Of a DNA stretch of 64,000 nucleotides, positions 48,241 to 60,544 are shown piece by piece. This DNA is from Amaurobius ferox (lineage: Eukaryota > Arthropoda > Arachnida > Araneae > Amaurobiidae). A program made the position numbers and the translations under genes. The notes below the pieces were generated by a model. It made no database searches. It saw only the letters and a list, made by a program, of their open reading frames with translations, and had not been told where the DNA came from. Location of the stretch: NCBI GenBank assembly GCA_951213105.1, contig OX578139.1, positions 68,520,754 to 68,584,753 of the forward strand. Reading direction: 5' to 3'. The first letter of the stretch is position 1. The number at the start of each line of letters is the position of its first letter.

Positions 48241-50784
48241 GAAAAAAGTCTTAATAAAAATAAATAATTCAAGTAATCGTGAAATATTACATCACCATAG
48301 AAGCAAAATGACTGCCATAATGCCGATAATAGAAAATATCAGCACCGGCCCAAATTCGAAAATTAAAAAGATTTAAATTCATCTTCGGTCTGAGTATTTA
48401 ATTCTAATTAACCCAAACAAATGCTGTTTCAGATTGGACAATAGTACATTACTATAAATGTCCAAACTCAGACTGCAGGCATCAAACGATGAAAAAATGA
48501 AGATAAGAAACATTAGGAAAATTTGTATTACCATGTGGCAGAAACCCTTCTGTCGTGACGAGATTTCCTAATCTCGCGCCACTTGTGCAAAATTTATAAT
48601 TTATACATTATATTTCAATCTTGAAATTTTAAACATAATTTTTATTAAATTTTACCCTGTCTAATTATCCCACTTGTCTTTTAAGTACAAATTATATTCT
48701 ACAATTATTCTGTGCTAAAAGAATATCTTTTGCGCCATTTTAATATCAATCTGTAAAGCGCGCACTCAGAAAGAGAGAGAGAAGTTTGTTTATGACCGTT
48801 AAAATTTAAGGTCTTGTTCCAGGACAGAGCGGATGTCTGATGTAGAGGCTTTGCTCTCTGCATGTTAATATTTGTGTAAGACATGCATTTTTCATGCAAT
48901 GGTTCAGCAGAGAAAATATCTGGAATAAATCGGGACCTCGCTCGTGGTTAGGGAATTTTTGACACCTCGTTGCGAGAGGCTTTTGAACTTCATAGGGATT
49001 TTCTATTGGACGATTTAAGTAAACAGCTCTCTCACAGGTCAGAATTGGATTAACAGGATTATCTGCGAATTTCCGTATGAAAAGAGCTTCTTGGAAATTT
49101 CGGGGCGCTCTTCCCTTTCTGGTTACTGACGACTTCACGTCGGTCCGGACCGTATTTTGCGTTGCCTACCACGGAGTGCGAGATCTGACACAATGTCGAA
49201 ATCAGCCTTCCGTGGGCAAGGGGGAGAGTCACCGCCATTGCCGATGGACATCGAGTAAAATCCATCGACCGCTGGTCAAGTGAGGAACATCTTCACCTAT
49301 AATTCCATAATGACTTCGACGACGACGGACCGTGGTTAACTCGAGGTCTTTCTGCCGGGTCTGGATGTTGGGAGAAGGAATGAACGAAATGATGTTGCGC
49401 CTTGACCGGGCCTATGCATTCCAAAGGCCTCTAGGTGTGCCGGTCTTTCTACGAACGGTTTTCCCGAGGGCATTGCGGCGGAAGTATGTACCTAATTTCC
49501 TCTCAACAACGACTTGTCCGGAGGTAAGAGATGACCTCTCACTGCAACTATACTCCGAACTTCGGAAGCTTAATAGTATAGTTCTACATAAAGTTAATAT
49601 TTGGTTTCCGTTCTCTAAATATACCTGCTGCAAATAATCTAATTAATTTTATTTTGCTATTCTAAATTCTTATATGGATAACTTCTCTGAGGGCGTTCCT
49701 CCCTATTTGAGACCATACCATTGAATTATAATGTATATTACTTATGTAAATATTGCTTGCCACTTCTCATTATATTGTTGGATAACATATTATTATTGGT
49801 TTAATTCCGTGGAAGCATATGAGATTAACATTGGCCCTGTGTCCAGTTGGCTTTTGTTGTGCTGAAAAGGATTCAACTTAATTTGTTTATTTAACTTCGA
49901 ATCTTAATTACGATATTAAATAAAAGAAAGTAATTTATCCGAATACCTGTGTGGTTATTTACAGTAATATTTATCTCTTGAAATTGTACCTTAATGTGTT
50001 TCCAGGTGATGTCGCCTTACAAGTTAAGGATTTATTTATACAAATTGTATTTGGTATTTTGCTTGCTGCAGGTCAAACTAGGAGTTTACTCCTGGACTGG
50101 AGGAGTGATTCGAATAATTCGAACCTGGATTGTGAAAATTCGAGAAGTTAAGTTTTCTCGGGTCTGCCGTGTCGAGCGGAAATCCCGCTGCGACATTTTT
50201 CACCACGTGTATACGCGTTGAACCTGAACAGTATAAAAAATATCTAGAAGCACCGGAATGAACATGACGAAATACAACCTAGGAGGTAGTGCGAACGTTC
50301 ACAGCGACACTCCCAGACCCTTCCAGTGAGTCAGAGCAGGAGACAGGACAATTAGCCGTATAAGCAAAACAGAATATGAACATGAAGCAAAGATGAAAAT
50401 CCTTACTAAACATGTGATTCATAGAAGAAATGGATAAACGAGAATGCCACTATACACCATTATAAGAGCCTTCAAATAGTAGTTTCAAACTGGCTAAAGT
50501 TACAATTTTTTAGCGAAAATAAAATTTATAATATTAATATTAATGTATCTTATTTTCCGAGTTTTTGATTTTTTTAATTTTTTTTTGGCTTATTTTATTA
50601 TTTTTCATTTTTCTTTATTTATTTATATAATTAATAAATAATTATATATATTTCTTTTTGTTAGCCACTCTATTTGGGAAAGTTGTCTTGCATGTTATCG
50701 AATGGAAGTTTATACACCGAGTTGATAATTTTAATAACGAATTTGGGAGGATATGCATTATTAGTCGCTGTATTCAATAATTCC
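48240..50784. other. Unclassified region with a less AT-rich block
   Basis: From about 48780 to 49640 the base composition is clearly less AT-rich than its surroundings, and short frames overlap on both strands (for example 49332-49637 + and 48806-49138 -). None has a motif I recognise. The block, followed by 'aataaaag' and an AT-rich stretch, could be part of an LTR-type element or a decayed exon. I cannot decide. Confidence 0.3.
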
Positions 50785-50795
50785 ATAAAATGTGC

Positions 50796-51075
50796 GCCGC
50801 CCAGGCGGTGAAGTGGATAGCGTCGTCGGCTGCTGTCCGGTGGGTTCGGGTTCGAATCCCGAGTAAGACATGGTTGCATATCGAGGTAAAGTCAGTCTTC
50901 CGCCTACTGGGTCCTCATCTACAATGTGAAGCTGCACCCCCTTTGACCTTCGTCAGTGCCTGTCCGTAATAAAGTTTGTTCTCTTGTATTGTCTTGTTCG
51001 TTCTTTCCTGTGTCACTGGTCCTGTGTCGGCTATGATTCAATTACAGGAGGTCATCAGAAACAACAACAACAACA
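50796..51075 (+). mobile_element. SINE family 2 with target duplication
   Basis: A different tRNA-derived SINE: head gccgcccaggcggtg, A-box-like 'agtggatagcgtcg', B-box 'gggttcgaatccc', unrelated body with 'gaagctgcaccccc', and a (CAA)n tail. It is flanked by a perfect 11-bp duplication ataaaatgtgc (50785-50795 and 51076-51086). Confidence 0.9.
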
Positions 51076-51086
51076 ATAAAATGTGC

Positions 51087-52771
51087 TAATATATTATTTT
51101 CATTTATTATATATATATATACATAGGGTAAGTAAGGCATTAATTAAACAGTCAATAGATATAAGGGAAGGTATAAGTTTCATCCTCATGGTACAATTTT
51201 TCCTTATTTATATTTATAAGCGAACAAAAGTTACATGGACATAAGATCCAAATTATTATTCACACTAATGATTTTTTCTGAAAGAAAATAACAAATCTAA
51301 CAAATACCCAAATGGCTACACATGAAATAAAATCACTCTTCCGCTAATTTAAGCCTAATTAAGAAATCATAGTGCACAAAACTACTGCTGTAAACACAGA
51401 ACAAGAAGCAAATGCATTAAAGTCCTTTTGTACACCATAACATCATTTTCTGAAATCACATTTAAACCCAAACAGGGCCATTTTTACGTGCGCTTTGAAC
51501 ATTCTGCGAATTAATGAGTGGATGCTAGTAAATAGTTCGTTGAATAATTTAATTATTTATCTGGTCACACGAGATTATTTATTAAACTCGTGGTAAAGGA
51601 GTATCTCGTGTTTATCAAAAGAATTATGTGCTTGATTTTCTAAGTGTGACTTTAAAGCTTAAAATTTGCTTTTCTCAATTTTTAAAATAAATTATTGCTA
51701 ATAAAACTATGGAAAGCGAACGTATATATCTAAAGAGTAAATTTCAATATTCCAGCTAAACTCAGTTTCTTTTTTTTTTGTCATTGTCCTTCAGTGCGGA
51801 TTTTTTTCTTTCTCTCTGTCTATCTGACAGGTACGTTTTGTCAGAGGCTTAGGGGTGTGGGGCTAAGTGAAATGCATTTTATTAGGGGATGGTATACTAT
51901 GTATATTTCGATAGACCGTGTAAGAAATAATAATATTGATTTTGAGAGGTACATGTCTTATATGTGATCGTGAATAGGAGTGCAAGTGCTGCAAGTGAGT
52001 GGATGGAAGGTTATCTTTGACATTATTACTTAATATGTGAAAGTAATCTTTCCCGTATTAAGGGCTTACTTGTTTACTTAAATGATTATATGTTTTATGA
52101 TTTTTTTAAAAAGTAATATATATTGCTTATTTTTACGTTATACATTTAATTTTGTATTCTTTTATATTTTCAAAAATTCAATGCTTTTTATATTAGTTAT
52201 TCTTGTTTTCTTAAAAAGTGTTGCTTTTTCAAAAAAATTCGTCTTTGAGATTTGACGGAAAATCATATTTAAAACCACTTAAACGGATGCACAAATTCGT
52301 GATATTTTCGTAAAATTATGACAAGATAGTTCAAACACAAACGTTCGCATCGATATGAAATTATATTCGCATCGATATGAAATTAATGGCTGATTAAATA
52401 AAATCTAACAACTCGATTGAATATTTTGTAATTCGTATGATTCATAGTATAAGTAGAACTGGACGTTTTGTTCGAAATGGTTCGAAAAATAACTAAAATC
52501 TGTGATAAAAGATTAAACATCCCAAGGGTATTAACTTAATGATAGTTCTATTCGTATGGTTTATTAAAATTTAAGTAACTTTAATCCAAATTCTCTAGGG
52601 TAAATAGTTCACTCTAAATATTTCTTTTTTCAAATATTTTGCTATACCGGATTTTAGCGCCACGTCGCCAAATGAAAAAGAAATTACTTTCAATCATAAT
52701 GTACTTTCAAATAAATGTCCATTTAATTTTTTGCTTCGTATGATAAAACATAAACTAATGAAGAAATAAAA
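51087..52771. other. Unclassified AT-rich DNA
   Basis: No gene or recognisable repeat seen. Confidence 0.4.
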
Positions 52772-52838
52772 TGAAACATGTGTTTTTGACATGTGCTGTT
52801 CACAGACACATGTGTTTTAGACATGTGTTGTTCACAGA
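52772..52838. repeat. Two-unit tandem repeat
   Basis: Two copies of about 32 bp, each 'acatgtgttt...gacatgtg.tgttcacaga', themselves containing the palindrome acatgt. Confidence 0.8.
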
Positions 52839-53304
52839 ATTTTATCAAAACAATCAACACGTTTAGAATGTTTGCGCGCGATGGCAAATTATGACTCTCA
52901 CTTACCACATGTGCCAAGAGGTCAAAACTTCGCCTTCCACAACTGTAGATAGTCAATTCAAATCCCAGAAATGTGAAGAAATCTAAAGTAGGCTTTGATA
53001 TTAAAAATGAAGATGTATTTATTCCCTGTATACTTTAGAAATCTGTCATGTACGGAGGACAAAAGTTGAGCGACAAATAAAATCCAAATGATTTGTACCT
53101 CTTAATTGAATTACTCTTAGTTTAATAAGGGGCCTTTGTAAATTTCCTACGGATTTGAAAATAAAGCAATTTGTAAGTGACGCTATGTATTGACACACAT
53201 CTGCAAGAGTATAGAACATCACTTTATTGATGTTGCCAATGTTCTATTTTAATAGTAAAAGTAAAAAATGATGAATAGCGCTAATACTTTGTAAAAAACA
53301 TTGC

Positions 53305-53720
53305 TGTCCCAACTGGGAATCGAACCCTGGATCTCTGAACTGGCCAGTTGACTCCCTACCATTGAGCTACTGGGACGAAATTGCAAACTCTTACCGTTGA
53401 AGTGGTCTCTGCATTCTCCACCGTCTAATGTCAGATTTGCGGCCAACTGACAATCTGACTGACCACATCCTGCTATTTTTACGTAAAGTTAGCCTCATGC
53501 TACAACTATTTTTACCCAGGTTAGTAACCTGCGTGGTCGTTATCTTCTCAATTTGAAATGGGCGTGCAATCTTCCAGAATCCACTGAATCCGTACTATTT
53601 ATACTAGGGTCAATTTCAGACTTCCGACGTCTCCCAGCCGTGCAACTAGCTACTCTAAACCCACTATGTGAGTCGCACGGTCTGGGGTCTTCTGACCTCA
53701 GACGTCTGATTGACGTTTAT
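53305..53720 (-). repeat. tRNA-like repeat (SINE family 3), first member
   Basis: On the minus strand 53305-53376 folds partly like a tRNA: acceptor gtcccag/ttgggac, D-arm-like 'gctcaatggtag', T-loop 'ggttcgattccc'. The anticodon arm does not form a proper 7-base loop, so it is not called a tRNA gene. A second part, 'ctactctaaacccactatg' (about 53636-53710), is shared with 57255-57330. The two parts are in the opposite order in the other member. Confidence 0.6.
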
Positions 53721-54031
53721 AAGCAGATTCTGCTCTCAATTAATTTTGATCAATCAATCCCTTTATTTCACTCTTATTAACTTATATGGACTTATAGTGT
53801 TCCCTCCATATTTTCTGTTAGAAAAAAAATACGTTAACTGTTCTTATTTTCACAGTTCTTTCTTTTTCTTTTGACCCTTTTTACTTGAATTTTTTCTAAT
53901 TTTTCTATTCTACATTTTATTCTAAATTTCTGTTTTTGTTTTCATGTGCCTAATTTATTTTTCCTTTTGATATATATATTTTTTTATGTATTTTCTAAAT
54001 TTTACTTTTAAAATTTTATTATATTCTTTAA
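53721..54031. other. Unclassified T-rich DNA
   Basis: No gene or repeat recognised up to the CTAG end of the candidate Helitron. Confidence 0.4.
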
Positions 54032-54117
54032 CTAGCCGCCTTTGGCGACCAGCCTGTTCGCTACTCTTGAAAATTCTGACCGTGGCAAATTCTAACCGTG
54101 GCACACTCGCTGGCGCG

Positions 54118-54323
54118 ACCTACCAGTAAAGTGTAAGGTAACTGTTTGGACGGCCAGGAAGTGCCACCCAATTTAGAGCGGAACTCAGTGAGGGAGACAT
54201 CCACAGGGACCGTACCCTCCTTCCCCTACCACCAACCTTTCGGAAGGACTTACGGTCCCACATGTTTAACGTGATCGTACTCCGCCTGAACACAGCGGCA
54301 GTTTTGGCAGTGGCGGGAATCGA
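54118..54323 (-). mobile_element. SINE family 1 fragment a
   Basis: The body is present, cut just after the B-box region 'gggaatcgaa'. It lacks the outer head and the (CAA)n tail. Confidence 0.8.
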
Positions 54324-54560
54324 AGTGTATCGAGTATTTATTAAATTTGAAAACTTCATCGAAGAAAATAAACTTCATTCAAATGATGGCATTGAAATAT
54401 AAATTGCCTGGTTTAAACATCTCTAAAAGGCGTTACATTCCTCGGTAATATTTTTAAAATTATCATAACACTACAATAATTTAATATATTTGAAAACTTC
54501 ATCGAAAACAAAGGAACTTTATTCAAATGACGTCATCGAAATATAAATCGCCTCTATATA
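54324..54560 (-). repeat. Repeat X fragment
   Basis: This matches the sub-repeated body of X ('cattcaaatgatggcattg', 'gcctggtttaaacatctct') in the same orientation as 39028-39400. Confidence 0.75.
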
Positions 54561-54584
54561 AAAGCAGCATGTCCTTCCGGGAGG

Positions 54585-54785
54585 TGTAAGGTAACTGGTT
54601 GGACGGCCAGGATGTGCCACCCAATTTAGACCGGAACCCAGTGGGGGAGGCATCCACAGGGAACGTACCCTCCTTCCCCTACCACCAACCTCTCGGAAAA
54701 ACATACGGACTCATATGTTTAACGTGATCGTACTCCGTGTCAGTGGCGGAAATCGAACCCGGGCCTACCGAGTGCAATTCTTGCG
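54585..54785 (-). mobile_element. SINE family 1 fragment b
   Basis: The body and most of the head are present ('aatcgaacccgggcc', 'gtgcaattc...gcgcgcta'). A small deletion removed the segment before the B-box. Confidence 0.8.
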
Positions 54786-54928
54786 CGCTAATTTAAATTT
54801 TATAATGACCATATGATAAGCGCTTAATTCCATCATCCTCGTTCCATCGTTCCATTATTTAAAATATCCATAAAATTAAAATATCCATTTAAAATATCTA
54901 TAAATTAAAATATCCATTTAAAATATCC
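54782..54928. repeat. AT-rich block, first copy
   Basis: 'taatgaccatatg', 'ttaattccatcatcctc' and several 'ttaaaatatccat' units recur at 56160-56310. The repeated block shows that the SINE cluster grew by duplication as well as by insertion. Confidence 0.8.
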
Positions 54929-55495
54929 ATACCAGAAAGGTGTAAGGTAACTGTTTGGATGGCCAGGAAATGCCACCCAATTCAGACAGGAACTCAGTGG
55001 GGGAGGCATCCACAGAGACCGTACCCTCCTTCCCCTACCACCAACCTCTCTGAAGGACTTACGATCCCACATGTTTAACGTGATCGTACTCCGCGTGAAC
55101 GCTGCTGCAGTTTTGGTAGTGGCGGGAATCGAACCCGGGACTACCGAGTTGTTGTTGTTGTTGAAACCCAGACCGTCCGACCTACCAGAAAGGTGAAAGG
55201 TAACTGTTTGGACGGTCGGGAAGTGCCACCCAATTTAGACCGGAACCCAGTGGGGGAGGCATCCACAGGGACCGTACCCTCCTTCCCCTACCACCAACCT
55301 CTCGGAAGGACTTTCGGACCCACATGTTTAACGTGATCGTACTCCGCATGAACACGGCGGCAGTTTTGGCAGTGGCTGGAATCGAACCCGGGCCAACCGA
55401 GTGCAACTCCAGCGCGCTAACCAATGGGCTACGGCGCCCCGGGACTACCGAGTGAAATTCCCGCGCGCTAACCACTGGGGTACTTCGCTCTCCGC
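54929..55495 (-). mobile_element. SINE family 1 copy c, split by copy d
   Basis: The copy occupies 54929-55148 and 55441-55495, with body, B-box and outer head all present once the inner SINE is set aside. Confidence 0.88.
55149..55440 (-). mobile_element. SINE family 1 copy d, full length, nested
   Basis: 292 bp from the (CAA)n tail (ttgttgttg on +) to the head end 'ggcgcccc'. It is flanked by a perfect 12-bp duplication gggactaccgag (55137-55148 and 55441-55452) that belongs to the host SINE c. It is the best full-length example in the window. Confidence 0.95.
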
Positions 55496-56170
55496 GACAT
55501 TTTCCATAACTTTCTTTTTATTCACCGAATTTAGACCGGAACCCAGTGGGAGAGGCATCCACGGGAACCGTACCCTCCTTCCCCAACCACCAACCTCTCG
55601 AAAGGACTTACAGACCCACATGTTTATTCCGCGTGATCGTACTCCGCGTGAACACGACAGCAATTTTGGAAATCGATCCCGGGCCTACCGCGTGCAATTC
55701 CCGCGCGCTAACCACTGGGCTACTTCGCCCTCCGCGACAATCTCCATAACTTTCTTTTTATTCACCCAATTTAGACCATACCCTCCTTCCCCTACCACCA
55801 ACCTCTCGGAAGGACTCACGAACCCACGTGTTTAACGTGATCGTACTCTGTGTGAACGTGGCGTAAGTTTTGGCAGTGGCGGGAATCGAACCCGGGCCTA
55901 CTAAGTGCAATTCCCGCGCGCTAACCACTGGGCTGCCGCGCCCTCCGCGACAATCTTCATAACTTTCTATATATTCACCGAATTTAGACGGGAACCCAGT
56001 GGGGGCGCCATCCACGGGGGCCGTATCCTCCTTCCCCTACCACCAACCTCTCGGAAGAACTTACGGACCCACATATTTAACGTGATCGTATTCCACATAA
56101 ACACGGCGGCAGTTTTGGCAGTGGCGGGAATCGAACCCGGGCCTACCGCTAACTTCCCGCGCGCTAATTT
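55496..56170 (-). repeat. Tandem array of truncated SINE units e, f, g
   Basis: Three head-to-tail units (about 55529-55768, 55769-55978, 55979-56170) each begin mid-body at '(c)gaatttagac' and run to the head. They are separated by a common spacer 'ctccgcgacaatct(t/c)cataac'. Unit f has an internal deletion. The identical truncation point and spacer mean tandem amplification, not repeated insertion. Open frames of up to 144 codons here are by-products. Confidence 0.88.
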
Positions 56171-56310
56171 GCAATTTAAAATGACCATATGCTTAATTCC
56201 ATCATCCTCATTCCATTGTTTCATTGTTCCATCATTTAAAATATCCATAAAATTAAAATATCCATTTAAAATCTCCAAAAGTTAAAATATACATTTAAAA
56301 AATCCATATC
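56160..56310. repeat. AT-rich block, second copy
   Basis: Diverged second copy of 54782-54928. Confidence 0.8.
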
Positions 56311-56999
56311 GTTCCATCATTTAAAATATAAATATAATAATTTATATGGAGTAAAGGAGCTCTATTCAGAACCGTGACGTCACCTCCACCTTGACGTCCC
56401 CACTCTCCACCTTCCCTCCTTCTGCGGGGGAGAAACGCCGGTTAAGAAGCGGCATGCCGAGAAATTGAAATTCGGAAACTTTTAAAATCCGATCCTGTGG
56501 GCAATACGGAATATTTCCTGACCAGATTGGACTTGTAAGAATGCCAGATGTTTGACCTTTCTAAAAATGTAAATTATTAGTCGAAATTATGAGTACTTTT
56601 TACTATGCGAGAATTTAAAAACCAAAAATACTTTTCTTGAGCAAAAAGTGACTTTTGTTTTAAAATCTTTAAAAAATATTAGAAATCGAAATTCAGATTT
56701 TAAATTGATATATTTTTACTCGCAATTGTCTGCTCTTTCCGATGGTGTGATTTGTTTTTTTCTACGACGTCTGGATCATGGAGAAAAAAGGGCAAAAAGG
56801 GCAAAAAACGGTCGAAATCGCATAAAACATTAAATAAATAAAAAAAAAATTAAAATTTTAAAAATCGGATTTCACGTGTCCCCTTCCCTCCCCCCCAGGT
56901 CTCCGATTGCCAAATTTCGTAGCTCTCCGACGCGCGGTCGCGAAACGTATAGTGTATAAGACAGACACACACACAGACATTGCCTTTTATTATTTAAGA

Positions 57000-57254
57000 T
57001 TTTGATCTATTTTTCATTATGTTAATATACCTCACTCTAAATTTTATTTTTCTGTGACCTTTTTTTCTATATTCGCAATAACCCTTTTCCCATTTTTGAA
57101 AAATGGACGTACTTGTCAAGTTCAAATATAATGTAAAACTGTCTGTTTAACCACACTATTTTTCATCAATTGTTATTATCCTAGACCTAAATATATGTTC
57201 GTTTGGCGGGATGGTAGACCTTGGGTGCCCCCTGAGTGCAGGAGGTATCCTTTC
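57000..57254. other. Unclassified DNA
   Basis: No gene or recognisable repeat seen. Confidence 0.4.
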
Positions 57255-57500
57255 TCGGCCGTGCAGCTAACTACTCTAAACCCACTATGTGAGTCGCACG
57301 GCCTGGGGTCTTCAGATATCCGACGTCTTTGCACTAACCAGCAAAATTGATTTGCTTGGGCGCCATTGTAATGGAAACTTGCTGCTCTAAACGGGAATCG
57401 AACCGTGGATCTCCGAGCCAGCCGACGCTCTACCGTTGAGCTGCTGGGTACGAAATTGCAACCTCATATCGTCGAAGTGGACTCTGCAACTTTTAGAATC
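57255..57500 (-). repeat. tRNA-like repeat (SINE family 3), second member
   Basis: It has the same 'ctactctaaacccactatg' part (57255-57330) and a tRNA-like part (about 57388-57452, minus) with 'cggttcgattccc' and 'gctcaacggtagagc'. The acceptor arm is damaged. The neighbouring 'tacgaaattgcaa...gaagtgga' tail is shared with 53376-53412. Confidence 0.6.
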
Positions 57501-57944
57501 GTGCTACCATTGCATATAATATAATCCATAGTGCGGTTTTGCTATTTTTATGAGCTGCATACAATAGCCAATGCCTGTGTTAAAATCCAAGAAATGATTA
57601 AATTTTCAATCGCTAACCATTGCTGGATAGCAGGTCATCGGTTCGATGTTGCTGCTCCTTCCAACATGCAAAAATATTCCTTCAATTTTTTATTTCAATT
57701 TGTTTGAAGTTTTCCACATCATTAAAATTTCCGGTAATCTGGGTAATTATCTGTCCTTGACAATTATTTCTCCGAGGTATAGCATGACCATTTCCTTTGT
57801 TTCCCTGTTTCGCCTTCTTCTGCTCCGCTCGTTGAGTGCGTATATGTTTTTTATTTACTGCTTTGCTTTTTCATACTATAGAATATGGTATACAGTATTA
57901 TTTTCACAAAAGTTTTCGATTTCGAGATTTTGATGCCAATATAT
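57501..57944. other. Unclassified DNA
   Basis: A 95-codon hydrophobic frame (57646-57933) has no recognisable motif and lies in T-rich sequence. Not supported as a gene. Confidence 0.35.
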
Positions 57945-58395
57945 ATTTTAGAACATTCTGGACACATTTCGAATATTTTTAAAATTGTGTCAGTCTGTCT
58001 GTCCTTCGTCTCTGTGTGGACGACTTTTTGGGTCGATGATTGCTGCTATATTGATGCATTTTTACGAAACTTTTTATCTGTCTTTGTTAATGAGAAATCT
58101 AGAACTAGATAGAATTTATTTTTTAATTCTAGCGAAAATTTCGAATCTTATTTGAAATTTTATAATTTCTTAACATGACAGCATGGAACAAAATTTCACA
58201 TAATCATGCATAAAAGGTGGTACTTACAATGATCAAGAAACTTAACTATTTCAACCACTGTAGTGAAAAATAACCTTGATACAAATTTTGTGTTCGTGGC
58301 TTAATTTACCCCTTCGGAGGAGCAAGTTATCCCCCTTCGAGTGGTACATTGTCAAACTTGGTGTTAATCGATAGGTCTTTCTAAGATCTTTAAAA
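57945..58395 (+). repeat. Dispersed repeat Y, diverged member
   Basis: This aligns with 26225-26640 ('gaactagatagaa', 'aacatgacagcatggaac', 'ccccttcggagga'). Unclassified and non-coding. Confidence 0.65.
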
Positions 58396-60540
58396 TGAAG
58401 GGCAGCATTCTATAATTATGATCATTTGGCCCAACGATACCCAATTTTCAAATTGTTTCTTGCAAAACTTGCAAAAGAAAAATAACAAGCTACTTGAAAG
58501 TGGATTCTGGAATGATAAGGTGGAGTTAAGCCTCACTTCTCTCAGCTAATTTTTCCTTGTGTACTTCATAAGATTTTATTTAACTGGTTTTCGTTTCCTC
58601 ACTTGTTTTAAATCCCTTTCTTTACATTTGGTGGCGCTACTATATTATATTTCGCAATTCAGTCATTTTCTGTTTGACGGACATAGTCTCGCACGTATTT
58701 GGGATTTTAGCTTCAGGCATGCTGCTCTGAAGAAGTACTTCCTATGGTTTCCGATATTTGCGCTGTATGTTACATTGTTATCCAGTTTATTAATAATTGT
58801 GCGCAAAGTCAGGCACTTTATTTATTAAAGTTCCTTTTAAAGACTTTTGTATTAAAATAATTTATTAAAATATTATTACAAAACATAACTTAATTCATAT
58901 TTGTAAATTTATGCATCATTAGTGGATTTAAACGCACTTGATTTCATTGTATATGAAATGAGAAAAAGTTATAAGGAATAAGTAAAAGTATATATGGAAT
59001 AAGTAAAAGTATATAAGTGCATATTAAATTACTTTTCATAGCTTTTATGTCATTAAAGTCTTATTTAAGAAATTCTTTGGTTAACCACAATGTTGAGTTT
59101 TCTATTTTGAATACATATTAAATAGTACGTTATTATACTAAACGTTAAGAACCGCTATAAAACAAATGAAACTCTGCAATAATATACTTCTATTTTTGAT
59201 ATTATATATTTGAGTCAATTAAGCTTCAAATGTATATGAATATATTAATACAAAAGAAAATGTACACTAATTAATCGCAATTTGCTTAAATCCATTAAAA
59301 GCACAATGCAGCCAAATTATTTCAGAAACAAAGAACAAGAACAAAATATGTTAGGGGACCCTGTACATCATGGTACAACATTTTTCGATCTACTGCTGTT
59401 TGAAATGTTCTGAAAAATCCCAATTAATCTCTAACATAGACATTTTTGTGTGTATTTAAAATACTATTAGCCTTTAGAGAATCAATGGTTATAGTCTTCT
59501 AAGCAGTATTACTGTAAAATTAATGTTTTGTTTGTGGTAACGTATAACCATAAAAATATTTCACACCCATTAATTGTAATATAATATAATTTCTAGTCGG
59601 AAACTAACATTAATAAACGTAAAAATCCAATATGTCCCAATAAAAATGAAATTTCCCACATGAAATGTAACTACACGCATTAAATCAAGTTACTCTTATA
59701 ATTTTATTAAACAAATATTGTAAATACAGAGTGCATAACACATGTTCAAATGTCTTTTGCATACCATTTTCTCAATTTTCAAAATCACCACTAAGATCTA
59801 AGATATTTTATGCAAGCTCTACATAATCTCAGTGATTAAAGAATTAATGATTGGAAACTTCTAATTACCAAGAACAATGAGTTTTTAATTTATATGGTCG
59901 AACAAGATTATTCACTATAACTTATGACAAGGATAATCTTATGAGAATAAAAGGAATTGTATAAAGTTTTGTTAGTACCGAATTGGTGTTCGCTGAACTA
60001 TTGTTTTTACTACAAACTTTTCGAAACATTTATTTCTTAGTATTTGCTACAGAGTTAAGATGATAACTGTTATGGATTGATCTTCAAATTATGGATAAGG
60101 TAGGAAGATTCGCTAAGGATTTCAAATTCCGTTTCTTTTTTTTTTCATTTCCAGTTCAAAAATTTTCAATTTACGTATTTTTCAAGATATGCTATAGGTA
60201 AAGTTTAGATGATAACTGATGTGTTATCCTATAAGAGTCATCTAGATATCACTTAGTTATATAGGATGGAGAAATTCCTCTGTTTTGTCAATTCAGAGAG
60301 TTATCATTTTAAGTAAATTTTCAACAACAAAACTTTATTCGATTGATGTTTGCTACACTTGTAAAATAAACTTGCAATAGACTTGAATTCCATACCTTCA
60401 AGTCTATTGCATTGAATTGTATTGAATTATATTGCCACTCTGCTATTCAATTATAAGGGCCTAGAACTTATTTAATATGGATTTCGAAGTACTACATGAA
60501 TGCACGTCTTATACATAGTACTCTTACTATGGATTCAAAA
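58396..60540. other. Unclassified AT-rich DNA
   Basis: No gene, RNA or repeat recognised. Confidence 0.4.
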
Positions 60541-60544
60541 AGCA

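Larger units (their letters stand above)
54032..56999 (-). mobile_element. Candidate Helitron carrying a SINE cluster
   Basis: On the minus strand it starts TCTTAAATAATAAAAG (from 56999) after A and ends GGCGGCTAG (54032) before T. A GC-rich hairpin gtcgcc-aaa-ggcggc sits at the 3' end. These are the expected Helitron termini, and CTGT/CA-rich sequence lies near the 5' end as in the other copies. No empty site is available in this window, so the call rests on the ends alone. The interior is mostly SINE copies and an X fragment, with no Rep/helicase. Confidence 0.55.

Noticed and set aside
53305..53376. Possible tRNA gene on the minus strand
   Set aside because: Acceptor and T arms look right, but the anticodon arm has no proper 7-base loop and the unit recurs as a dispersed repeat.
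55401..55835. 144-codon frame with repeated ANHWATSPSA-like phrases
   Set aside because: It is the antisense of tandem SINE units; the repeats come from the SINE, not from a protein.
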